A stretch of 64,000 bases of DNA, taken from positions 248,001 to 312,000 of the forward strand of contig NZ_JPFU01000013.1 in the NCBI RefSeq assembly GCF_000722695.1, written 5' to 3'. Source of the stretch: Streptococcus mitis (GTDB lineage Bacteria; Bacillota; Bacilli; Lactobacillales; Streptococcaceae). The notes below the pieces were generated by a model that saw nothing but the letters and a program-made list of their open reading frames with translations, did no database searches and was not told the DNA's origin. Below are positions 21,636-30,313 of this stretch, piece by piece; position 1 is the first letter of the stretch, and each line of letters opens with the position of its first letter. The translations under genes and the position numbers were made by a program.

Positions 21636-22898
21636 TTAGCGTTTTGACAATTTTTCTTCAATAGTTGCAATCATTTCATCACGAACTTCCTTGACTGGAA
21701 TCTCAACGATAACAGAACCAAGGAAACCACGGACAACCAAGCGTTCTGCAGTTGCCTTGTCCAAGCCACGGCTCATGAGGTAATACATATCTTCTGGATC
21801 TACCTGACCGATAGAAGCCGCGTGTCCTGCAGTTACGTCATTTTCATCAATCAAAAGAATTGGATTGGCATCTGAACGCGCTTGGTCTGAAAGCATGAGA
21901 ACTCGACTTTCTTGTTGCGCATCTGCTCCCTTGGCACCCTTGATAATGTGGCCAATACCATTGAAGGTTAAGGTTGCTTTTTCAAGAATAACCCCATGTT
22001 GAAGGATATTTCCGATTGAGTTACAACCATAGTTAGTCACTCGAGTATCAATCCCTTGTACCTGACGGCCACTTGAAAGAGCTACAACTTTGAGATCTGC
22101 ATGGCTACCGTTACCAATCAAGTCACTATCAAAATCAGCAACGACATTCCCTTCGTTCATGACACCAATAGCCCAGTCAATGCTTGCATCGTTGCCTAAT
22201 TTACCTCGACGGCTAATGTAGGCAGTGACGTTTTCACCTAGACGGTCAATAGCTGCAAACTTCACTTGAGCACCAGAACGTGCAATTACTTCGACTGTGA
22301 TATTAGCAGTTGCTTTGGCATTTCCTTCACCGCGTGACTCTAGACGCTCCAGATAACTAATCTTAGAATTTTTACCAGCGATAATCATAATATGCTTGTT
22401 AAACGGCACATCACTATCACTGTCTTGATAGAAAATTCCTTCGATTGGTTCAGCAATTTCCACGTTATTAGGAATATAGAGAACAGCACCACTATTGAAA
22501 TAAGCTGTATGGTAGGCTGCTAATTTATCATCATCGTACTTGACAGATGACATGAAGAATTCTTCGATCAGCTCTGGAATTTCTTCTAAAGCTGAGTGGA
22601 AGTCTGTGAAGACGACACCCTGTTGAGCCAACTCAACTGGAATTTGCTCAAAAACAGTCTGAGTCCCTACTTGAACCAACTTCAAGTGGTTATCTAGTGC
22701 AGTGAAATCTGGAACATTTGCTGATGGCTCACTTTCTGTAATCGTTCCATCGCCCAGATTCCAACGGTGGAATTTAACACGCTCAATAACTGGTAATTCT
22801 AGGCTCTCAATCTTATCAAAAGCTTTTTGACGGAGGTCAGCCAACCAGCTTGGTTCAGCGTGCATTTCTGAAAAAAGTTTAATATTTTCTTTAGTCAT
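21636..22898 (-). CDS. sufD: Fe-S cluster assembly protein SufD
   Basis: SufB paralogue of the SufBCD complex, 420 residues, with the same right-handed beta-helix type core ([45 protein letters not shown]). Lies between sufC and sufS, transcribed with them. Confidence 0.96.
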   Translation of the reverse strand: MTKENIKLFSEMHAEPSWLADLRQKAFDKIESLELPVIERVKFHRWNLGDGTITESEPSANVPDFTALDNHLKLVQVGTQTVFEQIPVELAQQGVVFTDFHSALEEIPELIEEFFMSSVKYDDDKLAAYHTAYFNSGAVLYIPNNVEIAEPIEGIFYQDSDSDVPFNKHIMIIAGKNSKISYLERLESRGEGNAKATANITVEVIARSGAQVKFAAIDRLGENVTAYISRRGKLGNDASIDWAIGVMNEGNVVADFDSDLIGNGSHADLKVVALSSGRQVQGIDTRVTNYGCNSIGNILQHGVILEKATLTFNGIGHIIKGAKGADAQQESRVLMLSDQARSDANPILLIDENDVTAGHAASIGQVDPEDMYYLMSRGLDKATAERLVVRGFLGSVIVEIPVKEVRDEMIATIEEKLSKR

Positions 22899-22925
22899 TT
22901 ACTTCTCCTAAAAGATACGAGGGAA

Positions 22926-23696
22926 TTACAATTCTTCCTTGTAGTCGTAGCCAAGTTCTTCAGCTAGTTTTGCGTATCCTTCACGCTCCAAACGCGCAGC
23001 CAATTCTGGACCACCAGAAAGGACAACACGCCCTTCCATCATCACGTGTACCACATCAGGTGTGATGTAGTTCAAAAGACGTTGGTAGTGAGTGATAATC
23101 ATAGCACCAAAACCTTCACCACGCATGGCATTCACACCTTTAGATACAACTTTAAGGGCGTCAATATCAAGACCAGAGTCAATTTCGTCCAAAAGAGCGA
23201 AAGTTGGTTCCAACATCAAAAGCTGAAGAATTTCATTACGTTTTTTCTCACCACCAGAGAAGCCTTCGTTGAGATAACGCTCAGCCATTTCTTCTTTCAT
23301 ATTGAGCAATTCCATTTTCTCATCCAGTTTAGTAATGAACTCACGAACTGAAATCTTCTCATCATCTTCTTTACCAGCATTCATGGCTGCACGAAGAAAC
23401 TCAGCATTGGTAATTCCAGGAATTTCAGACGGATATTGCATAGCAAGGAAAAGTCCCATACGCGCACGCTCGTCTACTTCCAACTCAAGGATATTTACAC
23501 CGTCAAACAAGACTTCACCTTTGGTAACTTCATAGTTTGGATTTCCCATGATAGCGGCTGAAAGAGTTGATTTACCAGTACCATTTGGTCCCATGATAGC
23601 GGCAATTTCTCCTGTTTTAAGGGTCAGGTTAACCCCTTTTAAAATTTCTTTTCCTTCAATCTCAACGTGAAGATCTTTGATCTCTAATACTGACAT
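22926..23696 (-). CDS. sufC: Fe-S assembly ATPase SufC
   Basis: Cytoplasmic ABC-type ATPase of the SufBCD scaffold. 256 residues from MSVLEIKDLHVEIEGKEIL; AAAGGAA lies just upstream of this ATG, and a more upstream in-frame ATG has no ribosome site. Walker A GPNGTGKST, ABC signature SGGEKKR and Walker B ALLDEIDSGLD are seen. First gene of the operon. Confidence 0.97.
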   Translation of the reverse strand: MSVLEIKDLHVEIEGKEILKGVNLTLKTGEIAAIMGPNGTGKSTLSAAIMGNPNYEVTKGEVLFDGVNILELEVDERARMGLFLAMQYPSEIPGITNAEFLRAAMNAGKEDDEKISVREFITKLDEKMELLNMKEEMAERYLNEGFSGGEKKRNEILQLLMLEPTFALLDEIDSGLDIDALKVVSKGVNAMRGEGFGAMIITHYQRLLNYITPDVVHVMMEGRVVLSGGPELAARLEREGYAKLAEELGYDYKEEL

Positions 23697-23770
23697 GATA
23701 GTTCCTTTCTTTTTCAAGACCTTTACAGTGCTTACTAAAAACATACTAGTTGTCTCTAGAAAATACGGTA

Positions 23771-23883
23771 ATACTCAATGAAAATCAAAGAACAAACTAG
23801 GAAGCTAGCCGCAGGCTGCTCAAAGTACCGCTTTGAGGTTGCAGATAAAGCTGACGTGGTTTGAAGAGATTTTCGAAGAGTAT
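23771..23883 (-). repeat. BOX-type intergenic repeat (boxA and boxC parts)
   Basis: 113 bases with terminal inverted repeats ATACTC/GAGTAT. On the minus strand it begins ATACTCTTCGAAAATCTCTT (boxA) and ends TTTGATTTTCATTGAGTAT (boxC), with a very short middle part, as in pneumococcal and mitis BOX elements. It lies between the DUF3272-like gene and sufC. TTGATT in its right end sits 17 bases before TATTTT, a weak possible promoter for sufC. Confidence 0.85.
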
Positions 23884-23916
23884 AAAAGGTCAATAAATAT
23901 ACTTTTATAGTATAAC

Positions 23917-23938
23917 AAAAAAAGCCTAAATGGCTTTG
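23917..23938 (-). terminator. Terminator downstream of the small membrane gene
   Basis: AAAGCC, loop of five, GGCTTT, followed by seven T on the minus strand. It separates the dnaX group from the suf operon. Confidence 0.75.
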
Positions 23939-23959
23939 ATTTTGTCTAGAAGCTGAGGA

Positions 23960-24154
23960 CTAGTCTTTTCCTTTCAAGTGCTGGTCAATGACATCTACTA
24001 TTTTCCCCATCAAGTAACTGACTCGAAAATTTCTAAAGAGCAAAATGGCCCAAAAGGCTGCCATAATATAGCGACCAGTCATCCAGGCTTCATTAAAAAA
24101 ATAGGTCTCAGCAGCTGTAAACAGTGCTATGATAATAAATTGTTGTCTATTCAT
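23960..24154 (-). CDS. Small membrane protein, probably DUF3272 family
   Basis: 64 residues: a hydrophobic first half (QQFIIIALFTAAETYFF and YIMAAFWAILLF) that can make two membrane passes, and a polar C-terminus. It lies 27 bases after dnaX and before a terminator, so it is probably the last gene of the dnaX unit. Family assignment is from memory of small streptococcal proteins; function unknown. Confidence 0.65.
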   Translation of the reverse strand: MNRQQFIIIALFTAAETYFFNEAWMTGRYIMAAFWAILLFRNFRVSYLMGKIVDVIDQHLKGKD

Positions 24155-24181
24155 AAACTTATTGTATCATGAAATCTTTCT

Positions 24182-25837
24182 TTAGTCTTCCTCTACCTTC
24201 ACTTTATCTGCCAAAAATTCAAATCCTTCCGGAATCAGACTTTCTTCGGATTCTTTTTCAGCTTGAGAAGATTTAGCTTTGGCTGAAAAGGCTGCGCGAA
24301 CTTCTTTCCATTCTTCCATAGAAATAGCTAAAATCTCAGGTGAAAAACCTGCTGCTTGACTGAGGATATTTCCAAACATGGTGTTAAGATTGTCCCGTTT
24401 CATGGTTTGACCAGCATTGAAGTTAGACTCAAAAGCAAGAATAGCATGGTGTTCATTGGCCGCAACCGGTTGAGAGCCAACTAGTAGAGCCTTATCAGGG
24501 CCTCCTAGACTTTCAATCACCTCTCCCCAGGCATTCTGCAGACGAATCAGGTTTTGACGTGCTAAATCAGGATTTTCAACGGCCTCTTGTAGGATAGATT
24601 GAACTTTATTGCGATCCACACGATAGACTGTCTTGCCCGCTGCTGGGCGACTAGGTGCTGGACTAGTTGGCTTGGGTATAGTTCCTACATTTGCTAGTTC
24701 TTGCTTAAGACGCGCAACTTCCTGTCTCAATGCAGAAATTTCACTTTCAACCGCCCCTGAAAGAGCTGCTTCAGGCTTAATCTCTGCCAAACGGATAGTC
24801 ATCATCTCAGCATAAATCTTGGGCTGTAAACTAGACTTTATATCTGTTAAACTGACTGTCGCTAAGCGAATCATTTCAAACAAATTTTCCTGGGGAAGTG
24901 CCAAATTCTCTACAAAGACTGGACTATGATGAGTGTTTTCTCCCCCTGTTTGAACAATTAACAAATCTCTTAAATAGTGCAAAAGGTCAGTCACAAAACG
25001 AGTCATGCTCTTACCATTGTCAAAAAGAAGATTCAAGCAAGACAAAGCCTTGGGAACATCCTGTTGAGATAAGGCAAACACATAATTATCCAAGGCTGAT
25101 AGACTAATGGTGCCAGTAATTTCTTCAGAGATGGCAGTCGTCAGCTCATTTCCCTGTGTCAAACTCAGGGCTTGGTCCAAAATAGACAAGGCGTCTCGCA
25201 TCCCACCTTCAGCCCGTCTAGCAATGATTTCCACAGCCTCTGGTTCAGAACTGATATTTTCTTTGTCTAAGATATAGTGGATATGTTCCTTAATATCCTG
25301 TGTTTTAATTGATTTAAATTCAAAACGTTGCACACGGGATAGAATAGTGGCAGGAATCTTGTGCAATTCAGTAGTGGCCAAAATAAAGACCACATTCTGT
25401 GTTGGCTCTTCCAGCGTCTTTAGGAGGGCATTAAAAGCCCCTGTAGACAGCATGTGAACCTCATCTATGATATAAACCTTATAACGGGCAAGGCTAGGGG
25501 CGTAGGTAGATTTATCACGAATTTCACGAATTTCATCGACCCCATTATTAGAAGCCGCATCCATTTCAATGACATCTTCTAAACTACCATCCGTCACTGC
25601 TTGACAAATATAGCAGTTATTACAAGGTTCCCCACCCACTTGATTTGGACAGTTCATAGCTTTGGCAAAAATCTTAGCTACACTGGTTTTTCCCGTTCCA
25701 CGAGGACCAGAAAAAAGATAAGCATGACTTATTTTCTCTTGCTCCACTGCTTGTTTAAGAGTCTTAGCCACAACCTCTTGACCAACCAACTGGGAGAAGT
25801 TTTGACTTCTATATTTTCGATAAAGTGCTTGATACAT
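24182..25837 (-). CDS. dnaX: DNA polymerase III subunit gamma/tau
   Basis: Clamp-loader ATPase of the replicative polymerase. 551 residues from [17 protein letters not shown] lies 8 bases upstream, and an ATG 33 bases further up lacks support. Walker A GPRGTGKTS, the zinc-binding C-x8-C-x2-C-x2-C-type cluster in CPNQVGGEPCNNCYIC, and DEVHMLS are seen, followed by the collar and tau-specific C-terminus. Its ATG overlaps the previous stop (TAATG). Confidence 0.96.
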   Translation of the reverse strand: MYQALYRKYRSQNFSQLVGQEVVAKTLKQAVEQEKISHAYLFSGPRGTGKTSVAKIFAKAMNCPNQVGGEPCNNCYICQAVTDGSLEDVIEMDAASNNGVDEIREIRDKSTYAPSLARYKVYIIDEVHMLSTGAFNALLKTLEEPTQNVVFILATTELHKIPATILSRVQRFEFKSIKTQDIKEHIHYILDKENISSEPEAVEIIARRAEGGMRDALSILDQALSLTQGNELTTAISEEITGTISLSALDNYVFALSQQDVPKALSCLNLLFDNGKSMTRFVTDLLHYLRDLLIVQTGGENTHHSPVFVENLALPQENLFEMIRLATVSLTDIKSSLQPKIYAEMMTIRLAEIKPEAALSGAVESEISALRQEVARLKQELANVGTIPKPTSPAPSRPAAGKTVYRVDRNKVQSILQEAVENPDLARQNLIRLQNAWGEVIESLGGPDKALLVGSQPVAANEHHAILAFESNFNAGQTMKRDNLNTMFGNILSQAAGFSPEILAISMEEWKEVRAAFSAKAKSSQAEKESEESLIPEGFEFLADKVKVEED

Positions 25838-26334
25838 TAGGCTTTCTCCCCAAACATTGTAAAGTCCCATTCTGTCTTTTCAAGCAAAATAGCGACAAAT
25901 TGTTCCAAATAATCTCGATCCATAGCATCATAATCATCAATCTCTGAAGAATCCAAATCCAGAACTCCAAGTAATTGACCATTCTTTATCATAGGCACAA
26001 CAATTTCACTTTTGGCCCGACTATCACAAGAAATATAGTTGGGATAGGTCGTCACATCTCCAACAAGAACAGTTTCCTGAAAGTGAGCTGCCTCACCACA
26101 AACACCCTTTCCTAGTGCAATACGGATGCAGGAAACACCGCCTTGGAAGGGACCTAAAATCAATTCCTTTCCATCAAACAAATAAAAGCCTGCAAATACA
26201 GTATTGGAAAAGCGTGATTTTAAAAGAGCACTGGCGTTGGAAAGATTAGCCAAAACATTGGTTTCACCTTCCAATAAAAAAGAGAGTTCTTCATTTAACA
26301 TTTGATAACGTGATTGTTTTTCTGATTCTAACAT
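25837..26334 (-). CDS. GAF-domain free methionine-R-sulfoxide reductase
   Basis: 165-residue single-GAF protein. The three redox cysteines of the free-Met-(R)-SO reductase family can be matched to [16 protein letters not shown] and [16 protein letters not shown], so a role in repairing oxidised free methionine is likely. The stop codon overlaps the dnaX start, so both are translated from one mRNA. Confidence 0.82.
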   Translation of the reverse strand: MLESEKQSRYQMLNEELSFLLEGETNVLANLSNASALLKSRFSNTVFAGFYLFDGKELILGPFQGGVSCIRIALGKGVCGEAAHFQETVLVGDVTTYPNYISCDSRAKSEIVVPMIKNGQLLGVLDLDSSEIDDYDAMDRDYLEQFVAILLEKTEWDFTMFGEKA

Positions 26335-26371
26335 AGAACTATTATATCAAAAAAGGCTTACAGACAAAAGA

Positions 26372-26402
26372 AAAATCCCTTGTTTAGAAAACAAAGGATT
26401 TT
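26372..26402 (-). terminator. Terminator of rpsA
   Basis: AAAATCC-C-TTGTTT, loop AGA, AAACAA-A-GGATTTT; a 13-bp stem with one mismatch, followed by T residues on the minus strand. Confidence 0.85.
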
Positions 26403-26419
26403 ATAAATTTTCAATTTGA

Positions 26420-27622
26420 TTAAAGTTCGATATCACCGAACAAGTCAGCCATTGAGAATCCTGTTTGTGTTTCTGGAAGTTCGAAATCACGTTTTTCTTG
26501 ACGTTTTGGACGACGTGGACGTGGAGCACGTTTTTCTTCTTTTTGTCCTTCTTCTTGAGCTGGACGCTCTTCAAGAGCTTTGATAGAAAGTGATACGCGC
26601 TCTGCATCTGCGTTAACTTCAAGAACTTTAACTTTAACCTCTTGACCAACTTTAAGAGCTTCTTTTGGATTTTCAATACGTTTGTGTGAAATTTGTGATA
26701 CGTGAACAAGTCCATCGATACCTGGCAATACTTCAACAAATGCACCGAAGTCAGTCAAACGTTTAACTGTTCCTTCTACTACATCACCTTTAGCCAATTT
26801 TTGCTCAACGCCATCCCATGGTCCAGGTGTTGTTGCTTTAAGTGAAAGTGACACGCGTCCTTCTTCTTCGTTAAGATCAAGGATTTTCACTTCAATTTCT
26901 TCACCAACAGTTACAACTGATTTTGGTGAAACGTTACGTTCGTGTGACAATTCAGTCAAGTGAACCAATCCGTCAACACCACCAAGATCGATGAAAGCAC
27001 CGAAGCTTGTGATACGTGCAACTTTACCAGTTACTACATCACCAACAGCCAATTTGCCGAATACTTCAGCGCGAGCTGCTGCTGTAGCTGCTTCAACAAC
27101 TTCACGACGTGAAAGGATGAAGCGGTTTTCTTTAGCGTCAACTTCTTTGATTTTAGCGTCAAATTCTTGACCTACAAAACGCTCAGTGTTACGTACGAAA
27201 CGAGTATCCAACATTGAAGCTGGGATGAATCCACGAACACCTTCAAATTCTACTGAAAGTCCACCTTTAACGGCACGAGTTCCTTTAACAGTAACAACTT
27301 CTTCTTCGCGACCAACAAGTTTGTCCCATGCTTTGCGAGCTTCAAGGCGTTTTTTAGATACAAGGTATGTAACTGTATCAGTATCTTTACCAACTACTTG
27401 ACGAAGTACAAGAACATCCAATACTTCTCCTAATTTAACAAAGTCATTGATATCTGCATCGCGATCGTTTGTCAATTCGCGAAGAGTCAAGACACCTTCA
27501 ACACCAGTTCCAGAGATTGCAACGTTAGCTTGAGTCGCATCAACTGTCAATACTTCAGCACTAACAACATCACCAGTCTCAACTTGGCTAACGCTATTTA
27601 GCAAATCTTCAAATTCGTTCAT
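26420..27622 (-). CDS. rpsA: Ribosomal protein S1
   Basis: mRNA-binding ribosomal protein, 400 residues with four S1 OB-fold repeats (starting near residues 17, 105, 190 and 277; for example GDVVTGKVARITSFGAFIDL and GDVVEGTVKRLTDFGAFVEV), the usual number in low-GC Gram-positives. A charged C-terminal tail follows. GGAGG lies before the start; an 8-bp hairpin (27642-27662) sits just upstream of that site and could be a regulatory structure. Confidence 0.94.
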   Translation of the reverse strand: MNEFEDLLNSVSQVETGDVVSAEVLTVDATQANVAISGTGVEGVLTLRELTNDRDADINDFVKLGEVLDVLVLRQVVGKDTDTVTYLVSKKRLEARKAWDKLVGREEEVVTVKGTRAVKGGLSVEFEGVRGFIPASMLDTRFVRNTERFVGQEFDAKIKEVDAKENRFILSRREVVEAATAAARAEVFGKLAVGDVVTGKVARITSFGAFIDLGGVDGLVHLTELSHERNVSPKSVVTVGEEIEVKILDLNEEEGRVSLSLKATTPGPWDGVEQKLAKGDVVEGTVKRLTDFGAFVEVLPGIDGLVHVSQISHKRIENPKEALKVGQEVKVKVLEVNADAERVSLSIKALEERPAQEEGQKEEKRAPRPRRPKRQEKRDFELPETQTGFSMADLFGDIEL

Positions 27623-27641
27623 CTAAAAAATCCTCCAACAA

Positions 27642-27662
27642 TCAAGTTTTTCTTAAACTTGA
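27642..27662 (-). promoter_or_regulatory. Leader hairpin next to the rpsA ribosome site
   Basis: TCAAGTTT / AAACTTGA, 8 bp with a 5-base loop, ending about 5 bases before the GGAGG of rpsA. Possibly part of translational control of S1; inference from position only. Confidence 0.4.
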
Positions 27663-27735
27663 CATACTTATAATTTTTTTCCTAAGCACCCGCAAGGACA
27701 TGTTTATATCGTTCACGTCTTTCAATTATAAAAAT

Positions 27736-27755
27736 AAAATACCCTAAGATATTTT
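27736..27755 (-). terminator. Terminator after the tRNA pair
   Basis: AAAATATC, loop TTAG, GGTATTTT (8 bp, one T-G pair) followed by ATTTTTAT on the minus strand, about 28 bases after tRNA-Gln. Confidence 0.75.
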
Positions 27756-27783
27756 GCTTTTTATCTTGATCATTACCTAAGAA

Positions 27784-27855
27784 CTGGGGTAGCTGGATTC
27801 GAACCAACGCATGAGGGAGTCAAAGTCCCTTGCCTTACCGCTTGGCTATACCCCA
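27784..27855 (-). tRNA. tRNA-Gln (anticodon TTG)
   Basis: 72-base cloverleaf: acceptor TGGGGTA/TACCCCA with discriminator G, anticodon loop ACTTTGACT with TTG, T arm GGTTCGAATCC. It lies 9 bases after tRNA-Tyr and is transcribed with it. CCA is not encoded. Confidence 0.95.
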
Positions 27856-27864
27856 TTGATGAAA

Positions 27865-27945
27865 TGGAGAGAGAGGGATTCGAACCCCCGAACCCGAAGG
27901 AGCGGATTTACAGTCCGCCGCGTTTAGCCTCTTCGCTATCTCTCC
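27865..27945 (-). tRNA. tRNA-Tyr (anticodon GTA)
   Basis: 81 bases with a long variable arm (class II). Acceptor GGAGAGA/TCTCTCC, discriminator A, anticodon loop ACTGTAAAT with GTA, T arm GGTTCGAATCC. First of the tRNA pair. Confidence 0.96.
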
Positions 27946-27962
27946 TACAATTAACATGGACT

Positions 27963-27991
27963 ATTATATCATGAAAATTTCAAAAAAACAA
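27963..27991 (-). promoter_or_regulatory. Promoter of the tRNA pair
   Basis: Minus strand TTGTTT, 17 bases, TATAAT preceded by TGA (extended -10), 17 bases before tRNA-Tyr. The -10 and -35 lie just outside and partly abut the end of the small upstream gene. Confidence 0.8.
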
Positions 27992-27994
27992 GAC

Positions 27995-28225
27995 TTATTT
28001 TGCTAAATTATAATTTTCAATCAAAATTTCCACAGCTTTTTCCAATTTTTTATAAAAACTATCGACATTCCCATTCTTTATAATAGCAAACTGTCCATCT
28101 AATTCGGCAATTTCTCCGATAACTTTTTTACCAATGGTCAAGGTATAACCTTCAAAACTGTCTTTTCCTACATTAACTTTGGCATCTGCTACTTGAATTT
28201 CGATTTTCTTATCTTTCTTACTCAT
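27995..28225 (-). CDS. Small protein, probably DUF2969 family
   Basis: 76 residues, soluble, with a lysine-rich start (MSKKDKKIEIQVADAKVNVG) and the pattern GKKVIGEIAELDGQFAIIKNG. It resembles the small DUF2969 proteins of lactic acid bacteria; the function is unknown. It lies between the terminator of the peptide-binding lipoprotein gene and the tRNA promoter. Confidence 0.65.
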   Translation of the reverse strand: MSKKDKKIEIQVADAKVNVGKDSFEGYTLTIGKKVIGEIAELDGQFAIIKNGNVDSFYKKLEKAVEILIENYNLAK

Positions 28226-28281
28226 TTCATACCTCTCTTCACTTTTTCTATTTTACAAGAAAATCCAAAAACTAGCAAGAA

Positions 28282-28318
28282 AAAACTCTATATCATTCCG
28301 TGTCTGATATAGAGTTTT
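28282..28318. terminator. Strong terminator after the oligopeptide-binding gene
   Basis: Perfect 14-bp stem AAAACTCTATATCA / TGATATAGAGTTTT with a 9-base loop and T-runs on both sides. Confidence 0.9.
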
Positions 28319-28323
28319 CTGCT

Positions 28324-30291
28324 TTATTTAATGTGTTTTTCTAGTTCTTTTTGGTACTTACCGTTTGATTCCAATTTTTCTTTTTGCCATTTTTTCAGTG
28401 CTTCTTCATATTCTTTGGTCGTAACAATATCTTTTTGCAATTTCATTCCTTTAAAGATATATGGGTCACCTTTAATACCAACTTGTGAGTATGGTTTTGA
28501 GAATGGCACAACATTACTTACAACTGGAGAACCACCAGATGAGGCTGTTGGCATCAATAATGAACTATCTGTCAACCAAGCTTGAGCCTTGGCATATTTT
28601 TCATAGCGCTCTTCAAGATTCGTAGTTTCTGAATCGGCATCATCTAATAATTTCTTATACTGATCCAAACCAATCTTAGCTACAACATCCTTATCTTTTC
28701 CTTTAGTGATACCAAGGTGTTTCATAGCAGAACCTGATTTAGGATCCATGATAGTTAAATAAGATGCTGGGTCTTGATAGCTTGGAGCCCATCCTGTACT
28801 GTTCAAATCATAGTCTTTTTGAGAAGGAACACGCGCTTGAGAAGTGATTGTTTCCTTTTCATTATCTGTCATTTGAAGAACGTCGATAACAACATTTTCA
28901 GCACCAAGAGTTGATTCGATTGACTGTTTGAAAGAGTTGCTTTGTTGAACGGCGATGGTATCTGTCTGTTCAACTGGGACATCCAAGTGAATTGGGAAGG
29001 TTACCCCTTTAGATTCCAAATCTTTCTTAGCTTTTTCAAAGGCAGCCTTAGCCTTGTCAGGATTGTAGATAGAATCCTTACCATCAACTAGCTCAACACC
29101 TTTCCATTGGTCACCGTAGTTCACCAACTCTGCTTGAGCGATTTGACCAAAGTTCTTACCACCTGCTTGCACGAAGTTATCTGGAACTAAACTGTTACGA
29201 ATAATCTTGTCCGCACCGTCTTCACCATTTAGCTGGGCAGCGTAAGAATGGCGGTTGAAGGCAAAGTTGATAGCCTGACGGAAGTCCTTATTAAGCATCG
29301 CTTCTTTTGTAGAAGTCTTTTGTTCTTCACTTGTTTTCGCAGTTTTATTGTATGACTGACGATTTACGTTAAAGGTGAAGTAATAGCTACTTGAGTCCTG
29401 TGGGCTATAAGTGATTTTATCTCCGTATTGCTCTAAAGTTGAAGCAAAGTTTGAGCTACTTGGGAAGAGACGGGCTGTTGTGTAGGAACCAGAAGAGAAG
29501 CTTCGAATCAAGGATTCCTGATCTGAACCATCGTAGTAAGTCAATTTAATCTTCTCAATTTTTACCTTTTCTTTATCCCAGTAGTTTGGATTTTTCTCGT
29601 ATTCGATCAACGATTTAGAAGTCAATGTCTTCAAGAAATAAGGACCATTGTAGAGAATTCCCGCTGGAGTAACTGCTCCATAATCTTTACCTGACGCCTT
29701 CAGAAACTCTTCATTTACAGGTAACATCGTTGCTGTTGTAACTTTAGAATTCCAAAAACTTTCTGGTTTATTTAGGGTATATTCGACTGTGTAATCGTCC
29801 AAGGCCCTGACACCAACTGTAGAGAAATCATTTGTTTCACCAGTCATGTAGGCATCTAATCCCTTGATTGAATTCTGGATGAGAGAGACACCGTCTGACT
29901 TGCCATCAGCTACGTGTTTTAGTCCTGTCACAAAGTCATGGGCTGTTACTTCTGCATATTCTTCACCCTCAGAAGTGTACCATTTCACTCCTTTACGAAG
30001 TTTATAAGTATAAGTCAAACCATCTTTTGACACAGACCAATCTTCAGCCAAGGAAGGAATAACATTTCCGTATTGGTCGTTTTCCATCAAGCCATCGATA
30101 ACATTTCCAATAACGTCTGTCGTCGATGTCCGAGTCGCTATACTGTAGTCCAAAGATGCTGGATCCACTGCATAGACATAAGAAAATGTTGTCGGTGCAT
30201 CTGCTTCTTTATCAGCTTTTCCACAAGCTACTAAAAAAGCTGTTGTGCTCAGGACTACTCCTGCTGTTAAGAGCCACTTTTTCGATTTCAT
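28324..30291 (-). CDS. Oligopeptide ABC transporter substrate-binding lipoprotein (AliA/AmiA-like)
   Basis: 655-residue extracellular lipoprotein that captures oligopeptides for an Ami/Opp-type importer. Lipoprotein signal with lipobox LVAC (cysteine 23), then a family-5 solute-binding domain (DPASLDYSIATRTST, VIPSLAEDWSVSKDG, YLTIMDPKSG near the end). The ATG at 30291 is preferred over an adjacent TTG; AAGGAG lies 8-9 bases upstream. No permease or ATPase is next to it, so it probably uses the Ami system encoded elsewhere. It begins 22 bases after ilvE and may be co-transcribed and so CodY-controlled. Confidence 0.9.
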   Translation of the reverse strand: MKSKKWLLTAGVVLSTTAFLVACGKADKEADAPTTFSYVYAVDPASLDYSIATRTSTTDVIGNVIDGLMENDQYGNVIPSLAEDWSVSKDGLTYTYKLRKGVKWYTSEGEEYAEVTAHDFVTGLKHVADGKSDGVSLIQNSIKGLDAYMTGETNDFSTVGVRALDDYTVEYTLNKPESFWNSKVTTATMLPVNEEFLKASGKDYGAVTPAGILYNGPYFLKTLTSKSLIEYEKNPNYWDKEKVKIEKIKLTYYDGSDQESLIRSFSSGSYTTARLFPSSSNFASTLEQYGDKITYSPQDSSSYYFTFNVNRQSYNKTAKTSEEQKTSTKEAMLNKDFRQAINFAFNRHSYAAQLNGEDGADKIIRNSLVPDNFVQAGGKNFGQIAQAELVNYGDQWKGVELVDGKDSIYNPDKAKAAFEKAKKDLESKGVTFPIHLDVPVEQTDTIAVQQSNSFKQSIESTLGAENVVIDVLQMTDNEKETITSQARVPSQKDYDLNSTGWAPSYQDPASYLTIMDPKSGSAMKHLGITKGKDKDVVAKIGLDQYKKLLDDADSETTNLEERYEKYAKAQAWLTDSSLLMPTASSGGSPVVSNVVPFSKPYSQVGIKGDPYIFKGMKLQKDIVTTKEYEEALKKWQKEKLESNGKYQKELEKHIK

Positions 30292-30313
30292 CAAAAATCT
30301 CCTTTTGTTTATT

